Shown here in pieces: positions 50,251 through 61,741 of a DNA stretch of 64,000 bases. The DNA comes from Perkinsus olseni (Eukaryota; Perkinsozoa; Perkinsida; Perkinsidae): positions 22,077 to 86,076 of the forward strand of contig JABANP010000208.1 of NCBI GenBank assembly GCA_013115135.1, given 5' to 3'. The notes beneath the pieces are model-generated. The model saw nothing but the letters and a program-made list of their open reading frames with translations. It was not told where the DNA came from and made no database searches. Position numbers and translations under genes: made by a program. Positions within the stretch are counted from its first letter, which is position 1, and the number at the start of each line of letters is the position of its first letter.

Positions 50251-51980
50251 CTAACTCAAAGGCACCATCCTTGGTAGAATGTAGATTTCCTTCTTCTCGC
50301 GTCCAGTGGTGTCGTACGGAACCTTCTTCGTTATTTCGGTCATGATTTTCTTATCTTCTTCGGCCTTCTTGGTCTGCTCATTCCCGCCGCCGAGGTAATC
50401 CTGATCGCAACTCCGCATAAGGACTTCATATTAGGACCACTTACTGAGTAGTAAATGGCGGTGAGGGTGAAAACCTCTACAATGGCCCTGCAGAAACTTT
50501 CTGTGACTCCCACTTGGACCATGTAAGCTTCAATTGCTGCGTCCGAGACCGGTCCTCTGAAAGTAGCGCCTGAAAAAAAGGCGAAGCTCACGGGCGAGCC
50601 GAGAATTTGGCCGACTCACGAATGGGAGTAAACATCATCTTCCTCCCTTTGGTTGATGTGAAGGGAATGCATGCACGAGGGGCGATCTCCATGGTAACAA
50701 TGTCCTTTATCCACGTTCCATGGGGGCTGAAGAAATCCTGAAACAGGCTCGGACGGCTCTAAGATTTCTGAGGGACCCAATGCTGCACTCACATATCCTA
50801 TAATGTAGAAGGACAGAGGCGGCATGCTCAAACGGGCGATCAAAGACGTTTCCGGAGCGGTTTTGTCACTTCTGTAACCCTCGCAGGTCGAGGTAACATC
50901 AACAGCGGTCGAATCACCCGAACTGGATGAGGTCGAGTCCGACTCAGAATCGTTATCAGAATCATCATCGGAGCTTTCACCGGAGGTGTCCTGGCCCTGA
51001 GTAGTGGAGAGATGGCGCACGTTTCACTCATGAGCACTCAAGATAGTTCCCCAGTGCGGACCTTGGTCCACCAAGGATCATGCAATTTTTTGAAACCCTG
51101 GGCCTTGGACTGAAGCACGTGATGACTACCGAGGTCCTCCTTCCCGGCTCGACTTTCCTGAGTGGAGATTAATCGTCGAAGGCATGAAGCATCGACGGCG
51201 TATCCATTGGCGTGAGCTTGTACCTTGTAGAGCTTCTCAAGCCTCAGGGCATGGGCCATGAAGGCGCCATATGCGTCGCCCGTGTTATCGTAGATGAAGT
51301 CAATTGTCATATCGTCAGTGACGCGTGTGTTCACGCTGCTGGCCTTCATCTTAATGGTGGGCAGACCGCTCTTGGGGTCGATGAATGCTTGGGGCAGCTC
51401 AGTAAGCTTCACTGTGCATACCGTTATCTGCTGGTCAATGGGACGTTTCAGCTAGGAGTAGCAGAGGTTCTTACGTATCTCGTGCTGCTGCTTTGCTTCG
51501 GCGGTGCACCGCAGAGTTTCTGCACTTCCGCGACCTGAGGAGAAATAGAGGCAAGCGCACGAAGGACCGAAGGGCCATCACACCTTTTTAGCTTCTTTTC
51601 CCTCCAGTGTGTACAACAAGCTCGGCACTTCCAGCTAACGGAAGAGACACAATCTAGTTCACCGCGGTCAACAATCCGGAGCCCGAGCACACCACAGAAT
51701 ACGATTGCAAGGCTATGCTGAGCTAGGTGCTCCATTGCTCGCTCTATTACTAAGTGGAGTGTGCAAAATTATACTCAGAGTTGCCGTACTGCCCTACGCC
51801 GAGGAAACTCACCGCAAAGACCAAGCCTTCGTCCACGAGGCGCGTCCAGCTGTTGAAAGTGTATGCGATATTCTCATTCGGTGGCCTCGTTAATCCAGTA
51901 AACCCTATTGTTGGACGTTGCTTCTTTGAGATGGTCAAAGTCCTCTGTATGAAGTGGGTCTTCCAACTTGGAAGTTCCAA
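50251..51980 (-). CDS. Paralog of the gene at 43797-46430, possibly decayed at its 5' end
   Basis: Exons match the paralog block by block: KTHFIQRTLTISKKQRPTIG and TFNSWTRLVDEGLVFA before a GTGAGT donor (51970-51810), LTELPQAFIDPKSGLPTIKM and ALRLEKLYK before a GT donor (51410-51225), an acidic Ser/Asp-rich linker (50990-50900), MPPLSFYIIGYVS (near 50800), MMFTPIRES (near 50635), YMVQVGVTESFCRAIVEVFT (near 50500), and the end PYDTTGREKKEIYILPRMVP before the stop at 50251. Upstream, the frame breaks between KPFAPQ and LPSWKTHF, where the paralog is continuous, and no signal peptide is seen, so it may be a pseudogene. Confidence 0.5.
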
Positions 51981-51999
51981 GCTCCAATATTTGTGGAGC

Positions 52000-53428
52000 G
52001 AAGGGTTTTATGACAGCAGTCTGATCCGGAAGACCTCCCAGCGGAGCAAGACACCAGCCTACCGTTTTCCTCAGCTTTGGGGCGTCACCGGAGCTCGGGG
52101 TAGCACCCGCGTGCCCACTCTGGAATCAAGTATGTGAGTGTCAACTTCAAGTGTTGGCTCTGAGTTTCTGATGACGATGTCGTCCAGACTCCCTGTAAGG
52201 CTAGAGCCCAGCACGGATGTTCCCTAATGGGCCCATTGTGTAGAGCCCTCTTTACTTGGATAGTACCTCTTCTTTATCCGAGTTGTCAGAGTCCGCCTGA
52301 ACGGAAGTGTAGCCTTTGCGATACCGCACACTTCCTTCACAGTGCTGCAGCACCTACTAACAATATGTCGCCTTCGAGACCAAGTCAGTCAACCTACCGT
52401 CGAATGGTACATGAGAAGAGTCGCGGCGACGCCAGTGAAACGCATTTCGTGGAGAGCTGACTGAATTGAGTCATATCCTCGGCACCTGGACTAGTGTGAT
52501 TGAAGAATCCGAGCCGGCCAGCCCTTCCCAGAGGACAAGATGTCACTGCAACGGCTGCTTACGGACCCTTGGGGCGCCATAGCGGTGGTAGGCTCGTTTG
52601 CAGTTCTGGGCCTCACAAGCCGAGGTTTTCGGTACCCATTCTCGACGAGTTGTATTTATTGTCGATGGACCGCTGCTGGCTGGCTTATTGGCAACTGGCT
52701 TTCCCCGAGAGAGCTCATCGTCCCAGCCGACACATGCGTCACATGATGCACGCATCATGCTTGGTTCTGGGCATCGCCCCATTTCTCCAGTTCTCACTTC
52801 ATTCTCTCTAGCATGTGAGGGATTCTCTGCTTCTCCTGCGAAAGCAACGAGCAAGGATCGTGGGAAGATGGTGCCGTGCAACTAGGGAATTCCGAAAATC
52901 TGAGCTCTCGGAGTATGGGAAAGCCTGAGTTTTGCTTCTTCGAGCGCGCATAAGTGTCGTTCGCCTGGAATGTACGTGAAGGGACATGGGAAATGCACTG
53001 AAGATCTAGTCGAACCTTCTTTGTTTCTTGCCAGGTTCAAGGTAGGATATGCGAGTCGACCAATTCGGCGGTTCACCAGTTGTAGTCATGAGGCACTAAG
53101 AAATAAACTATCGAACTATGTCTGATTAGAAGAGCCTCCATGACGCTTCTGCTGATGATAGTTCATGAATGGTTTCGCCTTACACACATTGCCACTTGTG
53201 TTAAAACCAGTATAATAATGAAGTTCATTCTTCCGAGTTGTTTATCGCCCATTCAACAGGCTGAACTAATCCCCCTCAGAGAGGTACGTCGGTGGTGCTA
53301 GTCTAACTAAGCCGGCATGTCGGCGGTGGACTTTGAACTCACACACAGCAGTTTATTGATGAGCTTCGTTCTTCCGAGTTGTTTATCGTTTTTGTCATCA
53401 ATTTCCGGACCATCATCCTTCCCGCTTC
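52000..53428. other. Region without a clear gene
   Basis: Short frames on both strands. Part of 52000-52200 may be a decayed 5' part of the paralog to its left. A perfect inverted repeat CATGATGC/GCATCATG lies near 52740. Promoter sequences for the plus-strand VPS13 gene are expected near the right edge. Confidence 0.4.
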
Positions 53429-56400
53429 ATGTTCGAAGGTATCGTAAGTCGGTACCTCTCGCAATACCTCGGGGACTACTTCGATGGTCTCGATGAGAAG
53501 AATCTCAGCATCGGCGTGTACAGCGGTCATGTACACCTGCAAAATGTAGACTTCAAGCAGGAGGCGGTTGACATGCTGCATCTTCCTGTTAAACTCGTGC
53601 ACGGCAAGCTTGGCAGTCTCCACGTTTATGTGAGAAGAGGGAATGATAGCCAGAGAGGGAGTTTGGCTGGATTTAGGTTCCTTGGAACAGACTGGGGTCG
53701 TCTCCTGTAGTGATCGAGCTGGAGGACCTCTACCTTGTTGTTGAGCCAAAACGAAGGGAAGAGTGGAGTCAAGGGTAGGTGGGAAGCGGCTCACTGGTTC
53801 ATTTTGTGAGTGTGAGTAAAGGAGCGGGCTATGTCGTTAGCAGTACAGTCTTCCGAATGATCCACGACTACTGTTATAAGAAGCGACATCTCGAGTACTG
53901 TTACGAATTGGAAGCTGTTTCTCGGCCATGTTCTTTACACAGTGCTATGGCTGGCAGCAAGATATCGGGCATTTTTTGGAAATCTCTTGAGATCGTTCAG
54001 AGCACATGACTGATGATTTATTATTCTGAGCACTGTAGACGCTAGGAAGCGCAGCTGGGAGGCGTGCTTCAACCTTAGATACGAGATCGCCCGACTGAAG
54101 GCGTCTCGTGAGAAGCTTGCCACAGCAGTGGACATGCAGTGTGAAGTGATGGCACAACAGGAGGTCTTCGAACAGGAGGGTGGTAATAAATATGAGGATA
54201 AAGGAAGCAGCAAGAAGGAGGCACCAAAGGAAGGGTACTAATAACTGGGAGAGGGGGGGTCGGAATTAGCGTGAGAAAGTCTGGGAAGGTTGCGTGATGC
54301 TAAGGAATGGGCGGTGGACCTCTGGGCGTACTCGGAAGAAGATTACGTTGCTGGATCTGCCCGGCCCGAGTAGTGTTGTATTGAGGTAGGTATATCGCTT
54401 CTATATGTCGGAAGATGGCCGATAATGTGGAGCTGAGGGTGTCGAATATACACATACGTTACGCCTACAGTAATGCTGAGCGTACAACTGGTGAGACGGG
54501 TATGGGTGTGTGTTTCCACGGGGAAGGTTGTTGGTTCTATCCCATCGGGAGAAGTTCATGTCGTCGTCTCCTTAGGTGGGGCCTGTGGCATTACTCTCCA
54601 AGGCTTCACTATGACTACGACTGATTCATCGTGGTCGCCGGTGTTCGTGGACAGGAAGGCACCACCAGAGAATGGCGCGAAGAGGGATGACTCTAAGCTG
54701 TAATAAGGAGGAGGGCGTGGATTCCCTTCCGGGCGTTTGCGCCGGAGGCAGTGTCATAGCGGTCAAGGCTGATCATGTCGCATCCCATCGGGGAGGTTTA
54801 GTGAATGGAGGCCGATACTAGTCTACGGTATGATTCGATCGATGTAGAGAGTATCTGCAGTAGTAGAGTATCTCTCGAGATTCGACGATCTTTCCCTTGT
54901 TATGCTGCGATGTAGGTATAAGTTGGTACGGCTGGAGCGTCTGGCGGCGTATTGGAATCCTCTCATTATTAAGAAGGGTGACACTCCAGTACGGCCGAGA
55001 GGCACGTCAGCATCGAGAGTATCTTTCGATACGAGTAGCTTCATTAGCATGGAAGACGATACAGACGAAGATGGTGATGGACAACACAGGGATTACATTG
55101 TAAGTGCCGGCTGCCGGGTTCGAACCTGGGTCGTCCGATGGTTAGTCTGTGTCAGATCGAGCCGGTATCCGGATCGCTGCGAATGATTAGAACACCCGTC
55201 GCGAAAAAGCTCCCCCCGGACGATCCGAACTTTGTACCAAAAATTCAACTCACTGGCGCGCTGGATGTGGTCTCGATCAAGCTGACGAAATCTCAGTAAT
55301 AATGTCAACAGCGGAGCGAAGCGATCCATGTCTAGTGTTTTTCTACTAATTGTGGTAGATACGCGGGTATGCTGCGTACAGCGTCCCTTTTCTCCGACTA
55401 CAATTCCTACAGAAGTGCTATCGAGCGACGAGTCCGTTTTGTCTGGCCTTGGCGACCCTTGAAGGGAGGAGGGACTTCGCGTGGTAGTAGGGGAGGGAGA
55501 AGAGAATCAATGACGGCTGTGGCAATCTTCATGTCGTGACTGAGAACAGTAGTGGATTTCTCGTAGGAAAAATGACGGGCGTGGGAATCGAACCTGCGTG
55601 TTGCATCCTAGATACAGCGAGAAGGATGTGGAGGTATGCTATCGGATGTGTGGTACGAGATATAAGGCAGACTCGGCGGGAGCTGGGGCAGCAGAGTGGC
55701 ATGCCCAGGTGAGTGGACAGTGCGGCGGCTCCTTGCTGAGGTTGGAAAGATATCTTTTAAGGTTACTGGGAGAAGTCTTCACTGATGAGAATCTTATGAG
55801 GTTGGTACAACAGAAGAAGTATAAGGCTTCTCTTTATCGGGCTGAGAAGAAAATTCAGAAAAACATTAGCCGTCAGCAGGCGGAGCGAAGCGGGACTCCG
55901 AGTGAGTCGCAAGAAAGCAGTGATGCCAGTAGCGAGCTTCACAATACATCCGAGGAGGAGGACGTGGGCGGCAGCAGCTGCTCCGAAGGTAATGGGAATT
56001 GCTGCCTAAGGAAGCTTTCCTTATACATCGTTCTGTACATGGTACAATTGCCACGTCTATCAGTGAATATGGCTCCGCCGCCTGTCCCGCCAATTTTACA
56101 GAATAGTGCTCTTCCAACTCTTCCAGTCGCCCGTTGCTGCGCGGAGTTTTTGCGCAGCCACCGGTTCTCCTCGCTTTCGATCATAAAGTTGTGATGGCTG
56201 GTTCAGATACACCGTTTGCGTCCCTGTCTCCGGCCCCACCTGATGCTCACGTTGGAGCGGTCAGCGTCATCGGACCTGTCTCGACCTGCATAGACCCTCA
56301 GCATGATAATGAGAGGAATCTTGAGGTTGAGATGAGGTCAGAAGATCTTGTGAGGTGGAGAATGGAGGTAAAGATACTCCTCCTGGACGCAGATAGCCGC

Positions 56401-59400
56401 ATCCAATGGCTTCAGGTGGTCGGGGCTCGATTCGCCCGAGAGGCTCGCCAGAGCAAGGCAGCTCAGGGTGAGGGGCGGTGGCTCCGCGCCTTTCTATAAC
56501 GATGAAACCGTCGGTGAAACGGCAGATCGATATATCACTGAATTACCATTTACCAAATACATAAGCATTTCAACTTCGGAATGAGGGAGACATCTTAGTT
56601 TTTTTGCAATATCCATATCTTTATTGAACTTCTGCGCTTTTCTGTTCGGTCGTCCGTTCAAACTTTTTCTTGATGGACTCGGGCAATGTACCCCACTCGA
56701 AAGCGCATGGTCTGTGCATTCTATAAAAGTAAGGAGTGGCTTTCGTCCCCATTCTACCAGTCAACATAGTCGATCGCTCGTAGTGTCGGCTGCTGTGAGG
56801 GTGGTGTGGTCAGGTCAAGGCTGGGTGGCTTGGTTCTGGGGAGTGAAGCCAGAGGTGGAGGAGAGTGGTAGTGGTGAGGAGGAGGAGGGCAGGAGCATTC
56901 AAGGTCAGTTGGCAGAGGGACTTGAGAAACTCTTCGGACGCTCGAAAGACTGCTGCCTTTCCTGTGTCTTGAGGGGGCTCCAACGACCGCTTCTCACACG
57001 CTTGATTCGATCCTGGAAGCGGCCCTGGAATTCGGGAGATGTGGCAGTCTACCAAGCACCCCTGACTCCTGTGAGGCGATGGTTTTGTCCCTGCCCTCAG
57101 AGTCCTACACCGCCCTTGCATCGGCCCTGCTGGTACCCGAGTCGGAGTCAATAATGGTATCCCTGTACATGCGGTTGGCCAGTGTCCGACTGGAGCCCAG
57201 CCGTAGTGTCTACAGTCTGGGGAGCTTGCATGACGTTTCCGTCACGTGCACGGTGTCCGGGAAGGAGTACCGACTGAAGGCGGGTCTGGGGGATGCTGAC
57301 GTGGTGGCTCGGAAGGCTGGAAGAATGGTAGTATCTTTGACCTCTGTATCTGACCAGCTCGACTTGTGATCAGTTTGATATCATCAAGAGAGACGCCGGG
57401 TCTTCGGATGTTGGGGATCTTCTCGCCTTGAGCTTGGACCCGAGGGAAGCGGTCTTGACGGCGGCCAAGTTGGTGGTCCTTTACGACCGTGCCCTGTTCT
57501 CTGAGCTCATCGCTATTGGGAGTAATGAGAAGGCCAGCACAGCGGCACCCGCGGCGAAGTCGTCGTCGTGGTGGGAGAGTGTCCGGCAGTGGGACAGGCT
57601 GATAGCGATGCAGCAGCAGCTGGGTGGAGGGGCGCCTGGGCTGAGGTCCTTGGTCAGGCCGGATGATTCCAAGTTGAAAGTGAAGGTGAGCTGGGGGGAA
57701 TTTCGTGGCGCGCGGTCATTTACGGAAGTCTGCTGCTTGTACCTGCCATGGGAAGGGGCAGTGGTCTTCCTTATCTACTAACGGCCTGGCGAATCCTTTA
57801 GACTGCGTGTACTTAGCGTGAGGGCAGATTGGCTTCTCGCGACTCGCTAGTAGGCCTTCCCTCAGCCATTCAGTTCTACTCACTCCTGTTGTTGTGCGTT
57901 GAGGAAATGCAAGTTAGCAAGATTTAGTACATTTCACCGTTGTCTTACTGGTCAGATCCGCGTCGAGGCTCCTAAAGTCCTCCTGCCCGTCCACACGTAC
58001 AACTCCGGCGTCTTCATAGTCCTCAATCTCGGTACCTTCGCCTTGACCTCGCTGAACCGGGCAGATCTCGAGGAGCCCAGCATGAGGGCAGAAGTGGCTG
58101 AAGTGTGCTCGAGGGAAAAGGGCCTGACTAACCCGACCACTGATGTGTGGGAAAATCGGGATGACGGGCGTCCGAGGGGAGCTGATCGGTCCAGGGGGCC
58201 AGCACAGTCTGATACTGGATAGCGTGGAGTTGTGGTTGAGGATTTTTATCATCTCCAAGCCGCTGAGTATTGATGATGATGCTACGGCTGATGGGCGGGC
58301 GAGGCTGTCACCGGCGCCGACGAGAGTCCGATTGAGGGGAGATGTGACCGAGCCGTTGAAGTTGTGCTTGGACGCTAATCGATACCATGCCCTTGTCCGC
58401 GCCTTGAGGTTGATGCTGGCTGTCCCTACTGCAGCAGCCTCGCCGGGGACGACGACTCAGACTACGGTGGCCACGGGCACGTCGACTGGCTTGAACTTCC
58501 TGATTCCAACTGAGGAGGGGCAGCAGCAGAAACACCAAGAACGGCCGGTGAGGTCAGCGGGCGTCGAGTCCTCGACGAGCCCTAGTGAGAAGGAAGAACT
58601 CAACTGGGCCAGCTTCATCTCGGTGGAGCTGTCGATCCCCACGACTACCGTGAGCATCAGCTGCATGGAGGGTCGGCCGAGCATCGACCTGTCGGCCAGT
58701 GCCATCTCGACGATGGTGAAGGTACACCATCTGTACACTAAGTTGAGCTTTGGGGTGAAGGCGTTGAGCATCACTAACGGGTCGGACGATATGCTGTTGA
58801 GCGACACCACTGAGGAGTTGGTCGATATTACGGTCTTTGTGTCGGACCGGAAGGTCGCGATGGACGAGCAAGGACAACGGTCTAGGATGCTCTTCAACTT
58901 TCGACTGGGCGCCGTGAAGGCCTTCTTTCGACCGAGGCTTTGGCGGGCCCTGGTGGGGTTCATCCGCAACATGCCAGCCTACGACTTGCCAACGGCAGCG
59001 GCGGCGGTCGAGGACGAGACTGGCAGTACCGCAGCGGCAACTACGCTCAACGTGTCGAATCTGTTGGCGACGCCTCAGTACGTCGCCGAGGACACCTATG
59101 CGAACTGGCGGTTGGTGTTTGTGTGGTCGTCAATGTCCGTGCAATGGTACGACGAGAAAGGGCAGATCGAGAAGCCCTTCGCCTGTAGTGAGATGACGCA
59201 TAGCAGTTTCAATATGAGTATGCGGAATTATGGTATGAGCATGCACGTTAAGATTGGTAATCTCACCTTCACCTACCTTCCCAACTTCGCCTCCACAGCA
59301 GCCACGCTGCCTCTGCTCAGTCTAAGGCCGGGCGATGAGTACATCTTCGCCCTAGAAATGAAGACCTACTCCCCCGACGACCCCACCAGGGACTTTCCGG

Positions 59401-61501
59401 GCCACAACATGGCCGTCAAAGTGGACTTGTCCGGTGTGCGTGTGTGGGCGCTGAGGCCGGCCGTCCAGCGGCTCTGGGAGTACATTTGGTCGGCTTTCAT
59501 CCCCTCCATCTCTGGTGACACGAGTGGTGACGAGCCTCTGGTGATGGACATCCCCACTGAGGCTCAGCGACCGCCGGAGAGAATGTTCACCGCCAACAGC
59601 TCGGCATTTGATAGTGTTGATACTGACAGCATCGACTCCTCGGGCTACTACTCTCTCGATGATGATGAAGATGATTATGGAGGGGTCCTGGACACTAGTG
59701 CAGGGTAAGCGGGGCGGTCGCGTTTTCTTCGTCTTGTCAGTTTTGGGCGCGCCAGGGTCGCGTGCGACCACCGTGCTTTCTCCTGTGGCCTCGTTAGTCT
59801 CTGCTCGGTGGAGTTCAATTTCGTCCCCTATACGGTTATTGAGGATGACTCGCTATTGGGCAGACGACCGCATAGGTTTGTCTTTGTATTACTGGTCCTC
59901 TCAGCGTCCCCCTCACGCCGACGCCGCCGTCCCCTCCGACCCCTGAGGCCTCGGGCTCTCCCGTGAGTACCACTCCATCTCCGGTGGACACAAGTTTGGT
60001 GGTGACGGCCAACTTGATCGATTCCAGTATCATCTTGCCCGCATCACCCGAGCCACATGCGCAGCTGTTGGTGACTAGAGGGACGGTCCTTTGCCAAGTC
60101 GAGAAGGCCTCTACTCCCAGCCAGGGCCCCTCTGCTGGGTCTATGAACACTAAGATTACGTTACACAACGGGACTGTGTTCACGACCAGGAACTTTGAGA
60201 CGCTGAATAGGCTCGAAAAAGAATGGAAGACCAGGGAGGCTGCAGCTGCCGGGGCCACGTCGCCGGTGTCTGACGTTAGCGCCGTGGCTGCCGCTGAGGG
60301 CGGAGCGAGGGCGATTGTCAGTGATTGCGATGCTTTCCTGAGCATCCTGACGGAGACGGCTGAGTCGAAGGTGGCCACTGAGACAAGATCGGTACATCTG
60401 AATTTCGAGCCGATCCACCTGAACGTCAGCTACTACGACATCAAGCTGTGTATGCTGTGCTACGAGCTGCTTATGAGGGACTCCCCGACTGAGGGTAAGA
60501 AGGAGGCGCCTGTATTGGCCTTGACAGATGGTGGTAGCGTTGAGGAAAAGCAAGAAAGCAAGAGTGAGCAAGAGATATCGGAGAGCTCCCCGTCCAGCAT
60601 CGCGGTAGCTGGAGTTGCCGGAGTGCGGCCTACCGTTTATCGGTCGGACTTTGACTTCATTTTTCACAGAGTAAATGTGACCCTCGTAAACGACTCCGGA
60701 AGGACCACCAACACCCCGTTTGTGAATATCCTTTTTACCAACTGCCAAGTGACGCACAACAGCAGCAGTACTACTGACGATGGTATCAGTATCGACGCTG
60801 TCGAGTCGGACGAGGGCTCCCCACGTTCGAGTGGCCGACGAGGTGGCGAAGGGACGGGTCAGGGCGTGCTGGTGACGAAGCGAGCGTCTAATGCGGCAAA
60901 TGTTGAGGTGGCTATGCAATTTTTCAACCCAGTGGCTGTCGCCTGGGAGCCTCTACTGGAGAGTGAATCGGTCGATCCGCAACGGAACGGTACGCTTGAC
61001 GAGAGTTTGAGTATGTATAAAGTACTGGTGAAGCAAAAGAACATCGGTGTGGTCCAGGGGGGCAGGCCTAGCGAGAAGAAGGACTTCTCTGTCGAGGCCA
61101 CGCATCAGCTATTGATGCTGAATATCAGCCAGGCCTTCTTGAAGGCGTTCGATCAGAATATGAGAGAGTTTGAACGGGTATGGAAGGGCGAGGGGTCGTT
61201 CGCAGCGGCAGGAGGGCGAAGTGACGGCAAAGATAAGCTCCAGTACGCCCCTTACAGTATTCGAAATCTCAGCGGGTCTCAGCTGCTGGTGACGTGGGAG
61301 GCTCATGATCATGATGGGAGGTCGAAGGAGTCGACGGCCCCTGTTAAGATTGATGTGGGGGAGGAGAGGAGGTTGACTGATATTAGTATTCACGTGGCGA
61401 CCAATAACGCGAGGATGGCGAAGGACAGGGCCTTCGTGAGTCTCCGGGGTGATGGCTGGGAGCAGGATAAGATACCGCTCGGACCGATTTTTTTGCGATG
61501 A
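53429..61501 (+). CDS. VPS13: VPS13-like bridge lipid-transfer protein, multi-exon, truncated C-terminus
   Basis: The start at 53429 gives the chorein N-terminus (MFEGIVSRYLSQYLGDYFDG, then VDFKQEAVDMLHLP). Further exons match the family in order: IELEDLYLVVEP (near 53735), VELRVSNIHIRYAY (near 54440), LVRLERLAAYWNP (near 54940), GWVAWFWGVK (near 56830), VEAPKVLLPVHTYNSGVFIV (near 57990) and a long exon from about 58143 to 59708. A second long exon from about 59963 to 61501 includes VEVAMQFFNPVAVAWEPLLE and YAPYSIRNLSGSQLLVTWEA, the part just before the VAB/SHR-BD region. The frame ends at 61501 with an AATAAA eight bases later, so the VAB, ATG2_C and PH-like parts are absent. VPS13 proteins move lipids at membrane contact sites; the N-terminal groove remains. 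An intron near 55100-55600 holds two tRNA-like sequences. Internal exon limits are approximate. Confidence 0.88.
54060..54266 (+). repeat. Exon segment shared with 49385-49590
   Basis: The VPS13 copy of the duplicated exon. In this gene it follows an AG acceptor (CTAG|GAAGCGCAGCTGG) and ends at GGAAGG|GTACTAAT. It falls where other VPS13 proteins have a charged helix before the IHIRY motif. Confidence 0.7.
55106..55166 (-). repeat. tRNA-like B-box sequence in a VPS13 intron
   Basis: On the minus strand the ends ACCGGCT and AGCCGGC pair at six of seven positions and a GGTTCGAAC T-loop is present, preceded by CGGACGACCC. At 61 nt it lacks a full anticodon arm. It begins just after a GTAAGT splice donor of the plus-strand gene. 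Confidence 0.45.
55311..55322 (+). repeat. Dispersed 12-mer GCGGAGCGAAGC
   Basis: Exact copy preceded by TCAACA, in the VPS13 intron. Confidence 0.7.
55574..55605 (-). repeat. tRNA-like B-box sequence in a VPS13 intron
   Basis: On the minus strand it reads CGCAGGTTCGATTCCCACGCC, a recognisable T-loop with weak arms. It is the second tRNA-like sequence in the same intron. Confidence 0.4.
55880..55891 (+). repeat. Dispersed 12-mer GCGGAGCGAAGC inside an open frame
   Basis: Exact copy in the apparent coding stretch after KKIQKNISRQQ of VPS13. It would encode AERS, or mark the entry of an intron or insertion in the exon. Confidence 0.6.
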
Positions 61502-61508
61502 AGTGTCT

Positions 61509-61514
61509 AATAAA
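61509..61514 (+). terminator. Poly(A) signal-like AATAAA
   Basis: Eight bases after the VPS13 stop codon. It suggests that the truncated end is the real 3' end, if this organism uses that signal. Confidence 0.35.
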
Positions 61515-61741
61515 GACGCAGAAAAATTGAGAATGTCATATGATAGAGAATTTCATGTAGATTCAGAATCTGTAATTATTTCTGTTTTATTATTCTGCAA
61601 TTGATGACAAAAATCGATCGCGCGTTTTTTCGCGCGTCGCGCCTCGCCCTGCAGCGCCCCCATATCGGACAAATTGACAAGTCTAAAACCCCAAGCTCTC
61701 AGGAAATCAAATTCTATGGCATAGAAGAGTGAGAATAAAAG

